From Bacteroidota bacterium (GTDB lineage Bacteria; Bacteroidota; Bacteroidia; Chitinophagales; Chitinophagaceae), in the NCBI GenBank assembly GCA_023411775.1, contig JAEYOL010000185.1:1-32051 (forward strand): a stretch of DNA of 32,051 bases. Reading direction: 5' to 3'. Of this stretch, positions 1-8,522 are shown piece by piece (position 1 is the first letter of the stretch; each line of letters starts with the position of its first letter). The position numbers and the translations under genes were made by a program. Under the pieces are notes generated by a model, which was given only the letters and a program-made list of their open reading frames with translations, was not told the DNA's origin and searched no databases.

Positions 1-770
1 CCCTGCAAAAAGCAGCAGGTTTTGTGAATGAACCGGGTGCGCAGATCCATTTATTGCATGTAGGTCGGCAGGTAAAACCCTATAATCGCATTTTCAGCTT
101 TAGCTATTTTGATAAATCACCCATAAAACTAGAAGACGCGAAGCATAACCTGGAAGAGCTGGTGAGCCGGCTAAGCCTGGATTATCCGCATATGAAGGTT
201 CACGCTGCGCTACGGGCGGGGGGTAACGTGGAGCAGGCCATTTTTGAGAAAGCAAAAGAGATCCATGCCGACCTGGTGATCATTGGAAAAAGCTCAGAGC
301 ACTGGTTGCCATTTTCCAATACTGTTCATAGCGGTCGTCTTGCGAAAAATACAGGTATACCAGTACTCACCGTTAAACCGGGAGCTATCAACCAGGAAAT
401 AAAAACAGTTGTCATCCCCGTAGAAAAGCAATTCTCGCAATCAAAAATTTCAGGCCTGGTATCACTGATCAAAAAGACCAGGATACAGATCTGTTTGCTT
501 GCTTTTGCTGGTAAAAAAGATAAAACAGATCATTTGCCGGCGCCTTTGCTGAATAGCTATCGGCTTTTTAAGAAAAACGCTTTTGATGAAGTGAGTTTCA
601 ACATCATCCGTGATGCAAACAAGGGACGGGCTGTTTTAGATTTTTGTAAATCGGTTAACGCCGACCTGCTGATCGTCAACCCTGATTCAGAAACCGGGAT
701 CGGCTGGTTCAATGAACATATTTCAGACGCCTTACCCGCGGCATCTAAAACACAGATACTCGCGGTATGA
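1..770 (+). CDS. Universal stress protein (UspA family), 5' end outside window
   Basis: The reading frame is open from base 3 to the stop at 768-770, so the gene starts before the window; the GTG at 24 is an internal codon because the residues before it (LQKAAGFV) fit the helix that precedes the IHLLHV strand of a Usp domain. The first domain ends with the usual pattern of a nucleotide-binding loop (VIIGKSS ... SGRLAKNTGIPVLTVKP). A second, more diverged Usp-like half follows and ends with NADLLIVNP and a final KTQILAV strand, so this is a tandem-domain Usp as is common in Bacteroidota. Such proteins are cytosolic and often bind ATP or AMP; the exact role is unknown. The second half lacks a clear glycine-rich ATP loop, so it may be structural only. 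Confidence 0.8.
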   Translation, partial: LQKAAGFVNEPGAQIHLLHVGRQVKPYNRIFSFSYFDKSPIKLEDAKHNLEELVSRLSLDYPHMKVHAALRAGGNVEQAIFEKAKEIHADLVIIGKSSEHWLPFSNTVHSGRLAKNTGIPVLTVKPGAINQEIKTVVIPVEKQFSQSKISGLVSLIKKTRIQICLLAFAGKKDKTDHLPAPLLNSYRLFKKNAFDEVSFNIIRDANKGRAVLDFCKSVNADLLIVNPDSETGIGWFNEHISDALPAASKTQILAV

Positions 771-837
771 TTTTATAAATGCTAAATATTAACATGAGTC
801 GCCGGCGCCAGTCGCGGGTGATAGTAAAGGAAAACAA

Positions 838-2463
838 ATGACAATGAAAAAAATCGCCCTGTTAGTGAGCACGATTGCCGGAGCCATGATCCTGCAGGCC
901 CAATCGTTGGATGCCGGTAAGAAATTTTTTTATTATCAACGCTATCAATCTGCGGAAGCAGCATTTCATGACCAGCTTAAGCAAACTCCGGATAATGCTG
1001 AAGCATGGTTTTGGCTTGTGAAGTCCTATGCTGCGCAAAATGAAGCCAGGCAGGCTACAGATAGTTTTAAGCTGGCACCGGCATCACTGAAGGAAGAACC
1101 TTATTATATGCTGGCCAGTGGTACTGTACAACTACTGAATAATAATCCCGCTGAAGCCAGGCAACTTTTTGAAAAAGCCATCGATGAAACAAAGGGCAAG
1201 AATGCGACTATACTTGGCCTGGTTGCCGAAGCAAATGTGGAGGCTGAAAAAGGCGATGTCAACTACGCGATCGAAACGATCGGCAGGGCCATTAAAAGAG
1301 ATAAAAATAACCCGGCCTTGCATACCGCCCTGGGTAATGCCTATCGCAAACTTCACAACGGTTCAGAAGCTTTCAAGGCATTCAGCCAGGCAGTAAATAA
1401 GGAAGATAAATATGCCGAAGCCCTCTACCAACTGGGACAGATCTTTGTTACGCAGAAAAATGCCGAGATGTATCTCGAGTATTTTAATAAAGCTGTAGCT
1501 GCCGATAAGAACTATGCGCCGGCGCTTTACGAATTATACGAGCATTATCTCTACCGTGAACCTGCGAAGGCCATGGAATACTTCAAAAAGTATGCGGCGG
1601 TATCCGATAAAACGGCTTCACACGAGTATGCGATAGCCGATCTGCTCTACCTGACCAAATCCTATAATGACGCTATTGCCAAAGGAAAGCAATTGCTGAC
1701 ATGGCCTGATGTTCCGCCACGCATTTATAAACTGGTGGCTTATAGTTATGCCGAGTTAAAAGACTCCGTAAAGGCCATGGATTATATGAAACAGTATTTT
1801 GTAGCCGGTTCCGACAGCGATTTTATCGCAAAGGATTACGAGACGATGGGGGATCTTTATGTATCATTACCCAACCAGGAAGATTCGGCCATGGTGTACT
1901 ATCAAAAAGCGGTAGAAGCCACTGCCGATTCTTCTGAGCATCATAAATACTATGCACGCCTGGCAAGTCTCGCTAAAACCCGGCAGGATTATGTAAAGCA
2001 GGCAAAATGGCTCGGCAAATATTACAATTCAAGACCTGATGCGTCCAACCTCGACCTGTTCAACTGGGGTGTGGCTGCCTATCGGGCACAGGATTATTTT
2101 CAATCAGATTCCGCCTTCGCGTTGTACACCGGGAAATACCCCGAGCAGGCATTTGGATATTATTGGAGAGCACTCAACAATGCCGCTATTGATACTGCAA
2201 TGACCGAAGGCAGGGCGATCCCGCATTATCAAAAACTGATCGAAGTGATCGGCGACGATTCCGTTACCGCGAATCACAGGAAATGGAAGATGGATGCCTA
2301 CACCTACCTGGCAGCCTACGAAACGAATACGGAAAAAGACTACCAGGAAGCCATCAACTATTTTGGAAAGATCCTGGAAATGGATCCCAATAACGAAGAC
2401 GCTAAAAAATATATCGCCATACTGGAGAAAAATCTTGCTGCAACTAAGGAAGACTCTAATTGA
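838..2463 (+). CDS. Secreted tetratricopeptide-repeat protein
   Basis: 541 residues. The N-terminus (MTMKKIALLVSTIAGAMILQAQS) is a signal peptide with probable cleavage after the AQA-like site, so the protein is exported to the periplasm or outer membrane. Nearly all the rest is helical TPR: clear units include those around FFYYQRYQSAEAAFHDQLKQ, AIKRDKNNPALHTALGNAYR, AVNKEDKYAEALYQLGQIFV and the last one near the C-terminus (INYFGKILEMDPNNEDAKKY). TPR arrays act as protein-protein scaffolds; no enzymatic domain is visible. The start may be the ATG at 838 or the one at 844; an AAAGGA stretch lies about 10 bases upstream. A strong terminator follows at 2510-2542, so it is probably transcribed alone. 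Confidence 0.85.
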   Translation: MTMKKIALLVSTIAGAMILQAQSLDAGKKFFYYQRYQSAEAAFHDQLKQTPDNAEAWFWLVKSYAAQNEARQATDSFKLAPASLKEEPYYMLASGTVQLLNNNPAEARQLFEKAIDETKGKNATILGLVAEANVEAEKGDVNYAIETIGRAIKRDKNNPALHTALGNAYRKLHNGSEAFKAFSQAVNKEDKYAEALYQLGQIFVTQKNAEMYLEYFNKAVAADKNYAPALYELYEHYLYREPAKAMEYFKKYAAVSDKTASHEYAIADLLYLTKSYNDAIAKGKQLLTWPDVPPRIYKLVAYSYAELKDSVKAMDYMKQYFVAGSDSDFIAKDYETMGDLYVSLPNQEDSAMVYYQKAVEATADSSEHHKYYARLASLAKTRQDYVKQAKWLGKYYNSRPDASNLDLFNWGVAAYRAQDYFQSDSAFALYTGKYPEQAFGYYWRALNNAAIDTAMTEGRAIPHYQKLIEVIGDDSVTANHRKWKMDAYTYLAAYETNTEKDYQEAINYFGKILEMDPNNEDAKKYIAILEKNLAATKEDSN

Positions 2464-2509
2464 TGGGGATGGGTTTATCAAATGTGTATTTGTAAAACGT
2501 ACCCGCCAA

Positions 2510-2542
2510 AAGGGCTGTCAGTGATGATAGCCCTTATTTTTT
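2510..2542 (+). terminator. Rho-independent terminator of the TPR gene
   Basis: Perfect 7-bp stem AAGGGCT (2510-2516) with AGCCCTT (2529-2535), 12-nt loop, followed by A and six T. It lies 47 bases after the TPR stop codon. Confidence 0.8.
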
Positions 2543-2724
2543 GCTGATTTTCAACGATTTAAATGTAATTGTTCTGTTCCCATCTTTAAGTGAATTTTTT
2601 AGAGAGTACAAATCCTTTACATCAGCCTGATTTTCCGGGGTTTTCATGCGGTGATCGAGGGCAATAAATTATCAATTATTGAGTTATTGAATGAGTGCCA
2701 ATCCTAATATGAAAAACCAGTACT

Positions 2725-4266
2725 ATGAAGAATCTCTACCCGCTGACTGCTACGGCTATGCCTGGTAGCCGGAAAACGGTGTTGCTGACAAGAATCATAT
2801 GCATTTTTCTTTGTGTTTTGTTTGCCCGGCAGGGTTGGACCCAGCAATCTAATGCTACCTATACCAGGAGTTACCTGAACAATGTCGTGGAACTTGGATT
2901 AAGTGATTACGGACTGATCACCGGTGAAGATTCCCTACATCTTTATTTTGTTGCCATCCGCGAAGCGAAAACCGAAAGGGTACTCAATACCCTGAAAACG
3001 GTTAAATTTTATGGCAATCGTTATCGCGCCAAAGCCACCAAGATCAGCGAGATCCGCTTCGGCTCACATACAGTTGCCTTGTACCAATCTATCAAACCTA
3101 CAGAGAATGACTGGCAGCGCTATTACTTCTATTCCCTGCAGCATAAGCAAGGTAAGTTGTCAACCTTCCGCGACAAATGGTTAAGTGATAAGATATGGGC
3201 GGTGTATGAAACCAAGATCGAAGTACTAAAAGAACCAAAAAAAGGAACAAATATCTATACGCTTAAAGTACCGCTTGAAGCGGGCGTGGCACGAGGTATG
3301 CCCCTGGTCAACAATGAAGGTTTTATCGCGGGGATGTTTGCAGAATCGACGTTGGGAAAAAAAATTGTCAGGGCAATTGATATGAAGGATATCGTGGAAG
3401 CCATCTATACACTTGCGGGCAATAATTGTCATTACCTGAGTATGGTAGAATGGGGTCAAACCGATGTGCGCTGTGTGCTGGAACAGCTTGCAAAAGAAGC
3501 TGAAGAAGAAAAAGCAAGACTGGAAGCCGAGGCGAAACTGAAAGATGCGCAGGAAAAGATAAAGAAGCCGGAAGAGGAAGACACTACTACCAAACTGGCT
3601 AAGAAAAAAGAGCGCAAAGATCATTTCATCGATTATGGTATCAATGCCAATGTGGTGGCAGCGCCAATGCTGCATAATAATCCCGACAAGGATAATTATT
3701 TCGGTACGCGTTCTTTCCACGCTGGTATCTCATTACATTTCAATATTGATAAAAGAGGTGTAAACCGCCTTACTCTCAAACCTCGATACGGAAGTTTTTA
3801 CGAAAGAAATGATGGCAATATCTGGGCATCACCCACAGAAGATGTAAGGATACTGATCAGCTCATACCAATACGTGGAGATGCCAGTAGTATTAGAACGG
3901 CAACTTTTTAGGTCGGGCAACTACTCCATGTCCATTGGAGGGGGTTATGTACCAGCTTATGTATTGAATCAGCAGTACAAATGGGTCGATAAAACCGCCA
4001 CAAGTTATTCAACCACCAAAATAAAAGGATCGGGCTCTTCCTTATTGATGCACCGGCTGGTGGGTGAACTATATCTCTATGAATCTAAATCGCTGCGACT
4101 CGGCGCGGTTTATATTCATGATCTCACTGGTTATCCCAATGAACAATACCAGTTGGCAGTGGATGGTGTGGACTACAAGCCATTTGCTGACCGTAAAAAG
4201 GCATGGTACCTCGGTGTGGAATTGGGAATAAGGCTTCGCGGGGGATGGGCGGGGAAAGGGAAATGA
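2725..4266 (+). CDS. Exported degenerate trypsin-like domain fused to coiled coil and beta-barrel
   Basis: 513 residues. A long N-terminal region with a hydrophobic stretch (TRIICIFLCVLFARQGWTQ) is read as a signal peptide; the start could also be the ATG at 2758. Residues about 40-235 resemble a two-lobed trypsin-like domain: the stretch GVARGMPLVNNEGFIAGMF matches the GxSGxPLxNxxGxxxGxx region around the catalytic serine of such proteases, but the serine is missing (GVARG), and no GHxV-type histidine motif is visible, so it is probably inactive. A charged coiled coil follows (about 250-300, rich in E and K), then a region with alternating aromatic strands (DYGINANVVAAPML onward) ending in LGVELGIRLRG that looks like an outer-membrane barrel. 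The likely role is a structural or binding protein at the outer membrane; function unknown. Confidence 0.65.
   Translation: MKNLYPLTATAMPGSRKTVLLTRIICIFLCVLFARQGWTQQSNATYTRSYLNNVVELGLSDYGLITGEDSLHLYFVAIREAKTERVLNTLKTVKFYGNRYRAKATKISEIRFGSHTVALYQSIKPTENDWQRYYFYSLQHKQGKLSTFRDKWLSDKIWAVYETKIEVLKEPKKGTNIYTLKVPLEAGVARGMPLVNNEGFIAGMFAESTLGKKIVRAIDMKDIVEAIYTLAGNNCHYLSMVEWGQTDVRCVLEQLAKEAEEEKARLEAEAKLKDAQEKIKKPEEEDTTTKLAKKKERKDHFIDYGINANVVAAPMLHNNPDKDNYFGTRSFHAGISLHFNIDKRGVNRLTLKPRYGSFYERNDGNIWASPTEDVRILISSYQYVEMPVVLERQLFRSGNYSMSIGGGYVPAYVLNQQYKWVDKTATSYSTTKIKGSGSSLLMHRLVGELYLYESKSLRLGAVYIHDLTGYPNEQYQLAVDGVDYKPFADRKKAWYLGVELGIRLRGGWAGKGK
4240..4260 (+). other. Potential G-quadruplex at the 3' end of the preceding gene
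   Basis: Four G tracts of 5, 3, 4 and 3 bases separated by loops of 2, 1 and 3 bases lie within the last codons of the 2725-4266 gene. More G tracts continue past the stop codon (4267-4269, 4273-4276, 4287-4291, 4303-4305) with longer loops. This fits the standard G3+ N1-7 pattern on the coding strand. Whether it folds in RNA or DNA is not known. Confidence 0.45.
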
Positions 4267-4354
4267 GGGATTGGGGATCGAGAATTGGGGGATTTGGAAT
4301 TAGGGACATGATTCGCAACATTTCATGTTTGTGCTTCAAAATGAGTCTCGGGCT

Positions 4355-4403
4355 TATCCAGTATCCAGTATCAAGTATCCAGTATCCAGTATCCAGCATC
4401 TAG
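4355..4403 (+). repeat. Heptanucleotide tandem repeat, seven copies
   Basis: Seven consecutive 7-base units: TATCCAG, TATCCAG, TATCAAG, then TATCCAG three times, and a last degenerate CATCTAG. It lies between convergent genes (ends at 4266 and 4427). The unit length is not a multiple of three in coding terms and no supported gene crosses it. It is a simple slippage-type repeat, too regular and without spacers, so it is not a CRISPR array. Confidence 0.9.
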
Positions 4404-4426
4404 TTGAAATCCTGTTTCACCAAATT

Positions 4427-4921
4427 TTACTTTTTAGTCCGAAAGTCCCACGGTGGAACCGGATTATCCATTTTCCAAAGCCCAAGTCTTTTCTTCCTTG
4501 CATCTAGTTCGGCTTTTGCAAAACTGCTATCGCTGGAATATTTCTTATAATGCCAGGCATAGCCTTGCCGGATCATCGCAAGATTGATATTTTGCTTGTT
4601 GCAAAATACAATTGCGATCAGCCGTTTGTTTCGATCACGACCCGTAACCTGCAATTTTACATTTTTCTGGAAGATCAGGTTTCCTAAAGCATCCTTCGCT
4701 ACCTGGTAATAATCCTGTTTACGCTCGGGGCAGTCGATACCATTCAGGCGTATCCGAACCGTTTTATTCTCCCGCGTCAGCATATCAAATGTGTCACCAT
4801 CCACGATCTTCACCACTTTCCCGGATTGTTCTTCGATACGATGCGATGTCCCGCCCATCACAACCAGCGTGAGGAAGAACAGGCTGGCAACGTGCAACCA
4901 TTTCATAGGATGAAATCTCAT
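4427..4921 (-). CDS. Secreted thermonuclease (staphylococcal nuclease homologue)
   Basis: 164 residues, usual length for a single SNase domain with a signal peptide. After a hydrophobic N-terminal segment (WLHVASLFFLTLVVMGG) the protein carries VVKIVDGDTF (Asp41, equivalent of Asp21 of the S. aureus enzyme), RIRLNGIDCPE (Arg58, Asp63, Glu66; equivalents of Arg35, Asp40, Glu43) and GRDRNKR (Arg100, equivalent of Arg87). All catalytic and calcium-binding positions are therefore present, and it should be an active calcium-dependent DNase/RNase outside the cytoplasm. The C-terminus ends PVPPWDFR, also typical. Start at 4921 or Met6. Divergent from the phosphodiesterase gene at 5012, sharing a 90-bp promoter gap. 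Confidence 0.92.
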   Translation of the reverse strand: MRFHPMKWLHVASLFFLTLVVMGGTSHRIEEQSGKVVKIVDGDTFDMLTRENKTVRIRLNGIDCPERKQDYYQVAKDALGNLIFQKNVKLQVTGRDRNKRLIAIVFCNKQNINLAMIRQGYAWHYKKYSSDSSFAKAELDARKKRLGLWKMDNPVPPWDFRTKK

Positions 4922-5011
4922 AATTGGATAAAATTATACCCTTTTGGCAATAGATAAAAGCGCAGGGCTCCTCAAAATGCTTGTTATCTTTATCAATATA
5001 AAAACATTTCT

Positions 5012-6244
5012 ATGCTCCGCTGTCTGCTTATACTTTGTTTTTGTTTAACGACTGTATTATCCTTTTCTCAGCCAAAACAAAAAAAAGCTGTATTTGTGAT
5101 CCTGGATGGAATTGCATTTGATGTGATTCAAAAGCTAGACCCGCCACACCTGCGCAGGATTGCTGAAGAAGGGGGTTTTGCAAAAAGCCTGGTGGGTGGT
5201 GAAAAGGATGGTTATTCGCAAACACCGACTATCTCGGCAGTGGGTTATAATAGCGTATTGACAGGAACCTGGGTCAATAAACACAACGTATGGGACAATG
5301 ATATCGCCGCGCCGAATTATTACTATCCAACCATTTTTCGTTTATTAAAGACGCAATGGCCCCAGAAAAAGACCGGCATCTTTAGCTCCTGGACGGAAAA
5401 CCGCACACGGCTGGTCGGTGACGGGATAACTGAAACAGGCGGGTTTGTCGTCGATTATAAATTTGATGGACTGGAACTTGATACAATCAATTTTCCGCAG
5501 GATGAGAACAGGGACTTCATGCATCGCATAGACGAAAAGGTGGCAGATGTGGCTGCTGAAACTATTCGCAGTAAAGCGCCAGATCTATCCTGGGTCTATC
5601 TTGAATATACCGATGATATGGGGCATATGCACGGTGACAGCCCACAGTTCCACCAGGCAGTAGACTATGCCGACAAACAGGTAGGTCGGATTTGGGACGC
5701 CATCGGGGACCGGGAAAAAAATCATAATGAAGATTGGCTGATCATCATCACAACGGATCATGGTCGCGATTCAGCAACGGGGCATAATCATGGCGGACAG
5801 AGTGATCGCGAAAAGGCAGGCTGGATAGTCACCAATGCAAAAAACCTGAACGAACGTTTCAAAAATCATAAAAGCGCCATCACCGATATCATGCCTACTA
5901 TCGCAAGGTTTATGGGACTTTCAATTCCTGTTGAAATTGCAAGGGAAGTTGATGGGATACCACTGACGGGACCTTTATCCTGTACGGATTTGCGTGCAGA
6001 ATATTCGAATGGTAAGATAAACCTGGAATGGCTGGCGAAGGAAAAAACGGGTGATGTAAAGATCTGGCTGGCGACAACTAATAATTTTAAGACAGGTGGA
6101 AAAGACAATTATACCATGATCCGCCAGGTACCTATACGGGATCAAAAGGCATCCATCGACGTCACGAAGCTTCCTTCACGATTTTATAAAATAGTTGTGG
6201 AGGCAAAACATAACAACCTGGGACGCTGGGTAATACTACCCTGA
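5012..6244 (+). CDS. Secreted type I phosphodiesterase / alkaline-phosphatase superfamily protein
   Basis: 410 residues with a signal peptide (MLRCLLILCFCLTTVLSFSQ). It shows the alkaline phosphatase fold signature: VFVILDGIAFD (metal-binding Asp32), the nucleophile region TPTISAVGYNSVLTG (Ser75 in the place of the usual Thr), EYTDDMGHMHG (Asp201 and His205), TTDHG (Asp249, His250) and GHNHGG (His258 or His260). This arrangement is that of the nucleotide pyrophosphatase/phosphodiesterase group, with two zinc ions hydrolysing phosphodiesters or monoesters. The C-terminal 70 residues look like a beta-sandwich add-on (IWLATTNNFKTGG). It acts in the periplasm or outside the cell; substrate cannot be told. 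No strong promoter was found upstream. Confidence 0.85.
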   Translation: MLRCLLILCFCLTTVLSFSQPKQKKAVFVILDGIAFDVIQKLDPPHLRRIAEEGGFAKSLVGGEKDGYSQTPTISAVGYNSVLTGTWVNKHNVWDNDIAAPNYYYPTIFRLLKTQWPQKKTGIFSSWTENRTRLVGDGITETGGFVVDYKFDGLELDTINFPQDENRDFMHRIDEKVADVAAETIRSKAPDLSWVYLEYTDDMGHMHGDSPQFHQAVDYADKQVGRIWDAIGDREKNHNEDWLIIITTDHGRDSATGHNHGGQSDREKAGWIVTNAKNLNERFKNHKSAITDIMPTIARFMGLSIPVEIAREVDGIPLTGPLSCTDLRAEYSNGKINLEWLAKEKTGDVKIWLATTNNFKTGGKDNYTMIRQVPIRDQKASIDVTKLPSRFYKIVVEAKHNNLGRWVILP

Positions 6245-6261
6245 TCTTTATATCGACTCAG

Positions 6262-6447
6262 CTATTGTTGAATGGTGTCGCTCATGCGGTTTGGCATCCG
6301 CTCGTATGAGCTGGTATCGCCATCACGAGTGCCTGGTATTGAATCCGCACTTGGTGTATAAACATTGTCGGTATCGTTACCATCGCCTGAATTGTTACAG
6401 CTGGCAAATACTGCAGCGACTATCGCGATTAATATCAGTTTTTTCAT
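6262..6447 (-). CDS. Small lipoprotein of unknown function
   Basis: 61 residues: MKKLILIAIVAAVFASC is a lipoprotein signal with lipobox FASC, so the mature chain of about 45 residues starts at Cys17 and is lipid-anchored. The rest is polar and rich in Asp, Ser, Thr and Gly (NNSGDGNDTDN) with no fold signature. It converges on the phosphodiesterase gene with only 17 bases between the two stops. Bacteroidota genomes hold many such tiny lipoproteins; function unknown. Confidence 0.7.
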   Translation of the reverse strand: MKKLILIAIVAAVFASCNNSGDGNDTDNVYTPSADSIPGTRDGDTSSYERMPNRMSDTIQQ

Positions 6448-6583
6448 AACAAGAACCGTCCAACAATATTGCCAGTTTTATGAGGATGGAAAGTATCGGC
6501 TCTAACCGAAAAAGAGGAAAATTGTCAACAGTTCCCGTCTGCATTTGCTGGGAATAGTCCTAACTTGAGTAAAACAGCAGGCT

Positions 6584-7447
6584 ATGATTTCAGCCTCAAC
6601 TTTCAAATTACTCCGCCTGCCATTTTCTTTTTTCTTATCGCCACTTTATTTTTTTGCATTGTCGCAGGTGCCGCAGATCGACTGGATTAAGGCCATCCTG
6701 GTTTTTATCGTTCTTCATTTCCTGGTTTACCCGGCCAGCAACGGGTACAATAGCTATATGGATCGTGATACGGACAGCATCGGCGGCCTCGAACATCCAC
6801 CAGCGCCTTCCCGTGAGTTATTCCGGTTAACTATCGTGATGGATATTGCTGCTATCATACTTGGTTTTATTATCGATCCTGTCTTTGGTATGATCATGCC
6901 ATTATATATAGGGGCATCTAAAGCTTATAGTTACCGCGGTATACGCTTAAAAAAGTACCCGGTCATCGGATATCTTACCGTGATCGTTTTCCAGGGGGCG
7001 CTTACTTTTTGGCTGGTGTATTATGGCAGCCAGGCAGAGGCAGTATCGGCAGTGCCCTGGCAGGGTATGGTCATCGCAGCTTTGCTGATCGGAGGGTTTT
7101 ATCCACTTACGCAGATATACCAGCATCAGCAGGATCTTGATGATGGGGTGAAAACCATTAGCTATATTCTGGGATATAACGGAACCTTTTGGTTTTGCAC
7201 CATCATCTATTTGCTGGCATGGGTATTCATGGCACAATTCTTTATAAGTACAAACCAGGAAGACAAATTATTGCTGGTAAGCATCTTTTTCATACCCATC
7301 ATCGTTTTTTTTATGAAATGGTGGCTGGCGGTGCGAAAAGATCAGGACGCCGCCAATTTTAAAAACACGATGAAGATGAACTGGCTTGCCGCGATTTGTA
7401 CCAACCTCGCCTTTATAATCTTGTTATGCTGGAGATATTTTGAGTAA
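6584..7447 (+). CDS. UbiA-family prenyltransferase, first gene of PKS operon
   Basis: 287 residues, about eight or nine hydrophobic helices, inner membrane. The first Asp-rich motif is N56-SYM-D60-RDT-D64, matching the NxxxDxxxD motif that binds magnesium and the prenyl diphosphate in UbiA enzymes. A second acidic motif is at QHQQD184LDD187GVKT. UbiA enzymes transfer an isoprenoid chain to an aromatic or related acceptor. Its stop overlaps the start of the type III PKS by 8 bases, so the two are translationally coupled and the acceptor may be the polyketide product. A housekeeping role (menaquinone or heme O) is less likely given the neighbours, though the family alone does not exclude it. 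Confidence 0.85.
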   Translation: MISASTFKLLRLPFSFFLSPLYFFALSQVPQIDWIKAILVFIVLHFLVYPASNGYNSYMDRDTDSIGGLEHPPAPSRELFRLTIVMDIAAIILGFIIDPVFGMIMPLYIGASKAYSYRGIRLKKYPVIGYLTVIVFQGALTFWLVYYGSQAEAVSAVPWQGMVIAALLIGGFYPLTQIYQHQQDLDDGVKTISYILGYNGTFWFCTIIYLLAWVFMAQFFISTNQEDKLLLVSIFFIPIIVFFMKWWLAVRKDQDAANFKNTMKMNWLAAICTNLAFIILLCWRYFE

Positions 7448-8522
7448 AATTCTATCCATAGGAACAGCCCTTCCCGCCTATCAACATAAACAGGAAGATA
7501 TTCTTGATTTTATGCAAACTGTGTTTGCCCCGGATGAAGCAGGAAGGCGTACGTTAAGGTTTCTCTACCGCCAATCGGGTATTAACACACGTTACTCTGT
7601 TGTTCCGGATTATAGTCGTGCTGCGGAGGATTGGGAGTTTTATCCTTCTACGGAAAACCTGGAGCCATTCCCTGTACTCGAAGATCGGATGCAATGGTAT
7701 AAGGCACATGCTGCGGATCTTTCTACCAAGGCCATTGAGAAATGTATTAGCGAGTACAGCGGTCGGCCCATTACACACCTGATCACCGTCAGTTGTACAG
7801 GCATGAGCGCCCCGGGCCTCGACCTGGAGATCATGGAGAATCTTGAATTGCCAGCTTCTATTTCCCATACCTCAGTCAATTTTATGGGCTGCTATGCCGC
7901 CATTCACGCAATGAAAATTGCCGATGCTTTTTGCAGGATGGATAAACACGCAAACGTACTGGTAGTTTGCACCGAACTGTGCACCCTGCATTTTCAAAAG
8001 CAACATAGCATGGACAATATGATCAGCAGCATGTTGTTTTCCGATGGCGCTGCGGCGATGCTCATCAGCGGCGATGACGACCAGCCCGGATTATCAATCG
8101 ATCATTTTTATTCAACCGTGATCAGCAAGGGAAAGAAGGATATGGTATGGGATATTTCGTCTTCAGGATTTCTGATGACTTTAAGCGGCTATATCGCAGA
8201 CCTGGTGGGAGAAGACTTTGATAGCTTAGCTACAAATGCCATGAAAGCGGCCGGTATTGGCAGGGAAGAGGTTGCTTACTGGTGTATCCACCCGGGCGGT
8301 AAACGAATACTCGAATCGGTTCATAAAAGCCTGGGTTTTACAAACGGCCAGTTGAAACATAGTTATGCCGTTTTGCGGGATTATGGGAATATGTCTTCGC
8401 CTACGGTACTTTTTGTACTCGAAAGAATCTTACAGCAGGAAAGTATTGGCAAGGGCGAGAAGATCTTCGGTGCGGCATTCGGTCCTGGTTTAAACATGGA
8501 AACATTTATTTTATCTGCATGA
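7440..8522 (+). CDS. Type III polyketide synthase (chalcone/stilbene synthase family)
   Basis: 360 residues, normal length for the family. The catalytic triad is complete: Cys151 in VNFMGCYAA, His284 in WCIHPGGKR, Asn317 in DYGNMSSPT; the C-terminal loop GAAFGPG (344-350) matches the GFGPG loop. These homodimeric enzymes extend an acyl-CoA starter with malonyl-CoA and cyclise the chain to a resorcinol, pyrone or similar ring. In bacteria, homologues next to a methyltransferase and a flavin hydroxylase (the srsABC genes of Streptomyces griseus) make alkylresorcinols and derived quinones. Here the same three types are present plus UbiA. The next gene starts inside its stop (ATGA overlap), so this is an operon. 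Confidence 0.93.
   Translation: MSKILSIGTALPAYQHKQEDILDFMQTVFAPDEAGRRTLRFLYRQSGINTRYSVVPDYSRAAEDWEFYPSTENLEPFPVLEDRMQWYKAHAADLSTKAIEKCISEYSGRPITHLITVSCTGMSAPGLDLEIMENLELPASISHTSVNFMGCYAAIHAMKIADAFCRMDKHANVLVVCTELCTLHFQKQHSMDNMISSMLFSDGAAAMLISGDDDQPGLSIDHFYSTVISKGKKDMVWDISSSGFLMTLSGYIADLVGEDFDSLATNAMKAAGIGREEVAYWCIHPGGKRILESVHKSLGFTNGQLKHSYAVLRDYGNMSSPTVLFVLERILQQESIGKGEKIFGAAFGPGLNMETFILSA

Noticed and set aside
3226..3720. Long minus-strand open frame inside the protease-like/barrel gene
   Set aside because: It is Phe/Leu/Cys-rich nonsense opposite an A-rich, Glu/Lys coiled-coil coding stretch; the plus-strand gene explains the region.
4355..4403. Possible CRISPR array
   Set aside because: Units are 7 bases with no spacers, so it is a simple tandem repeat.
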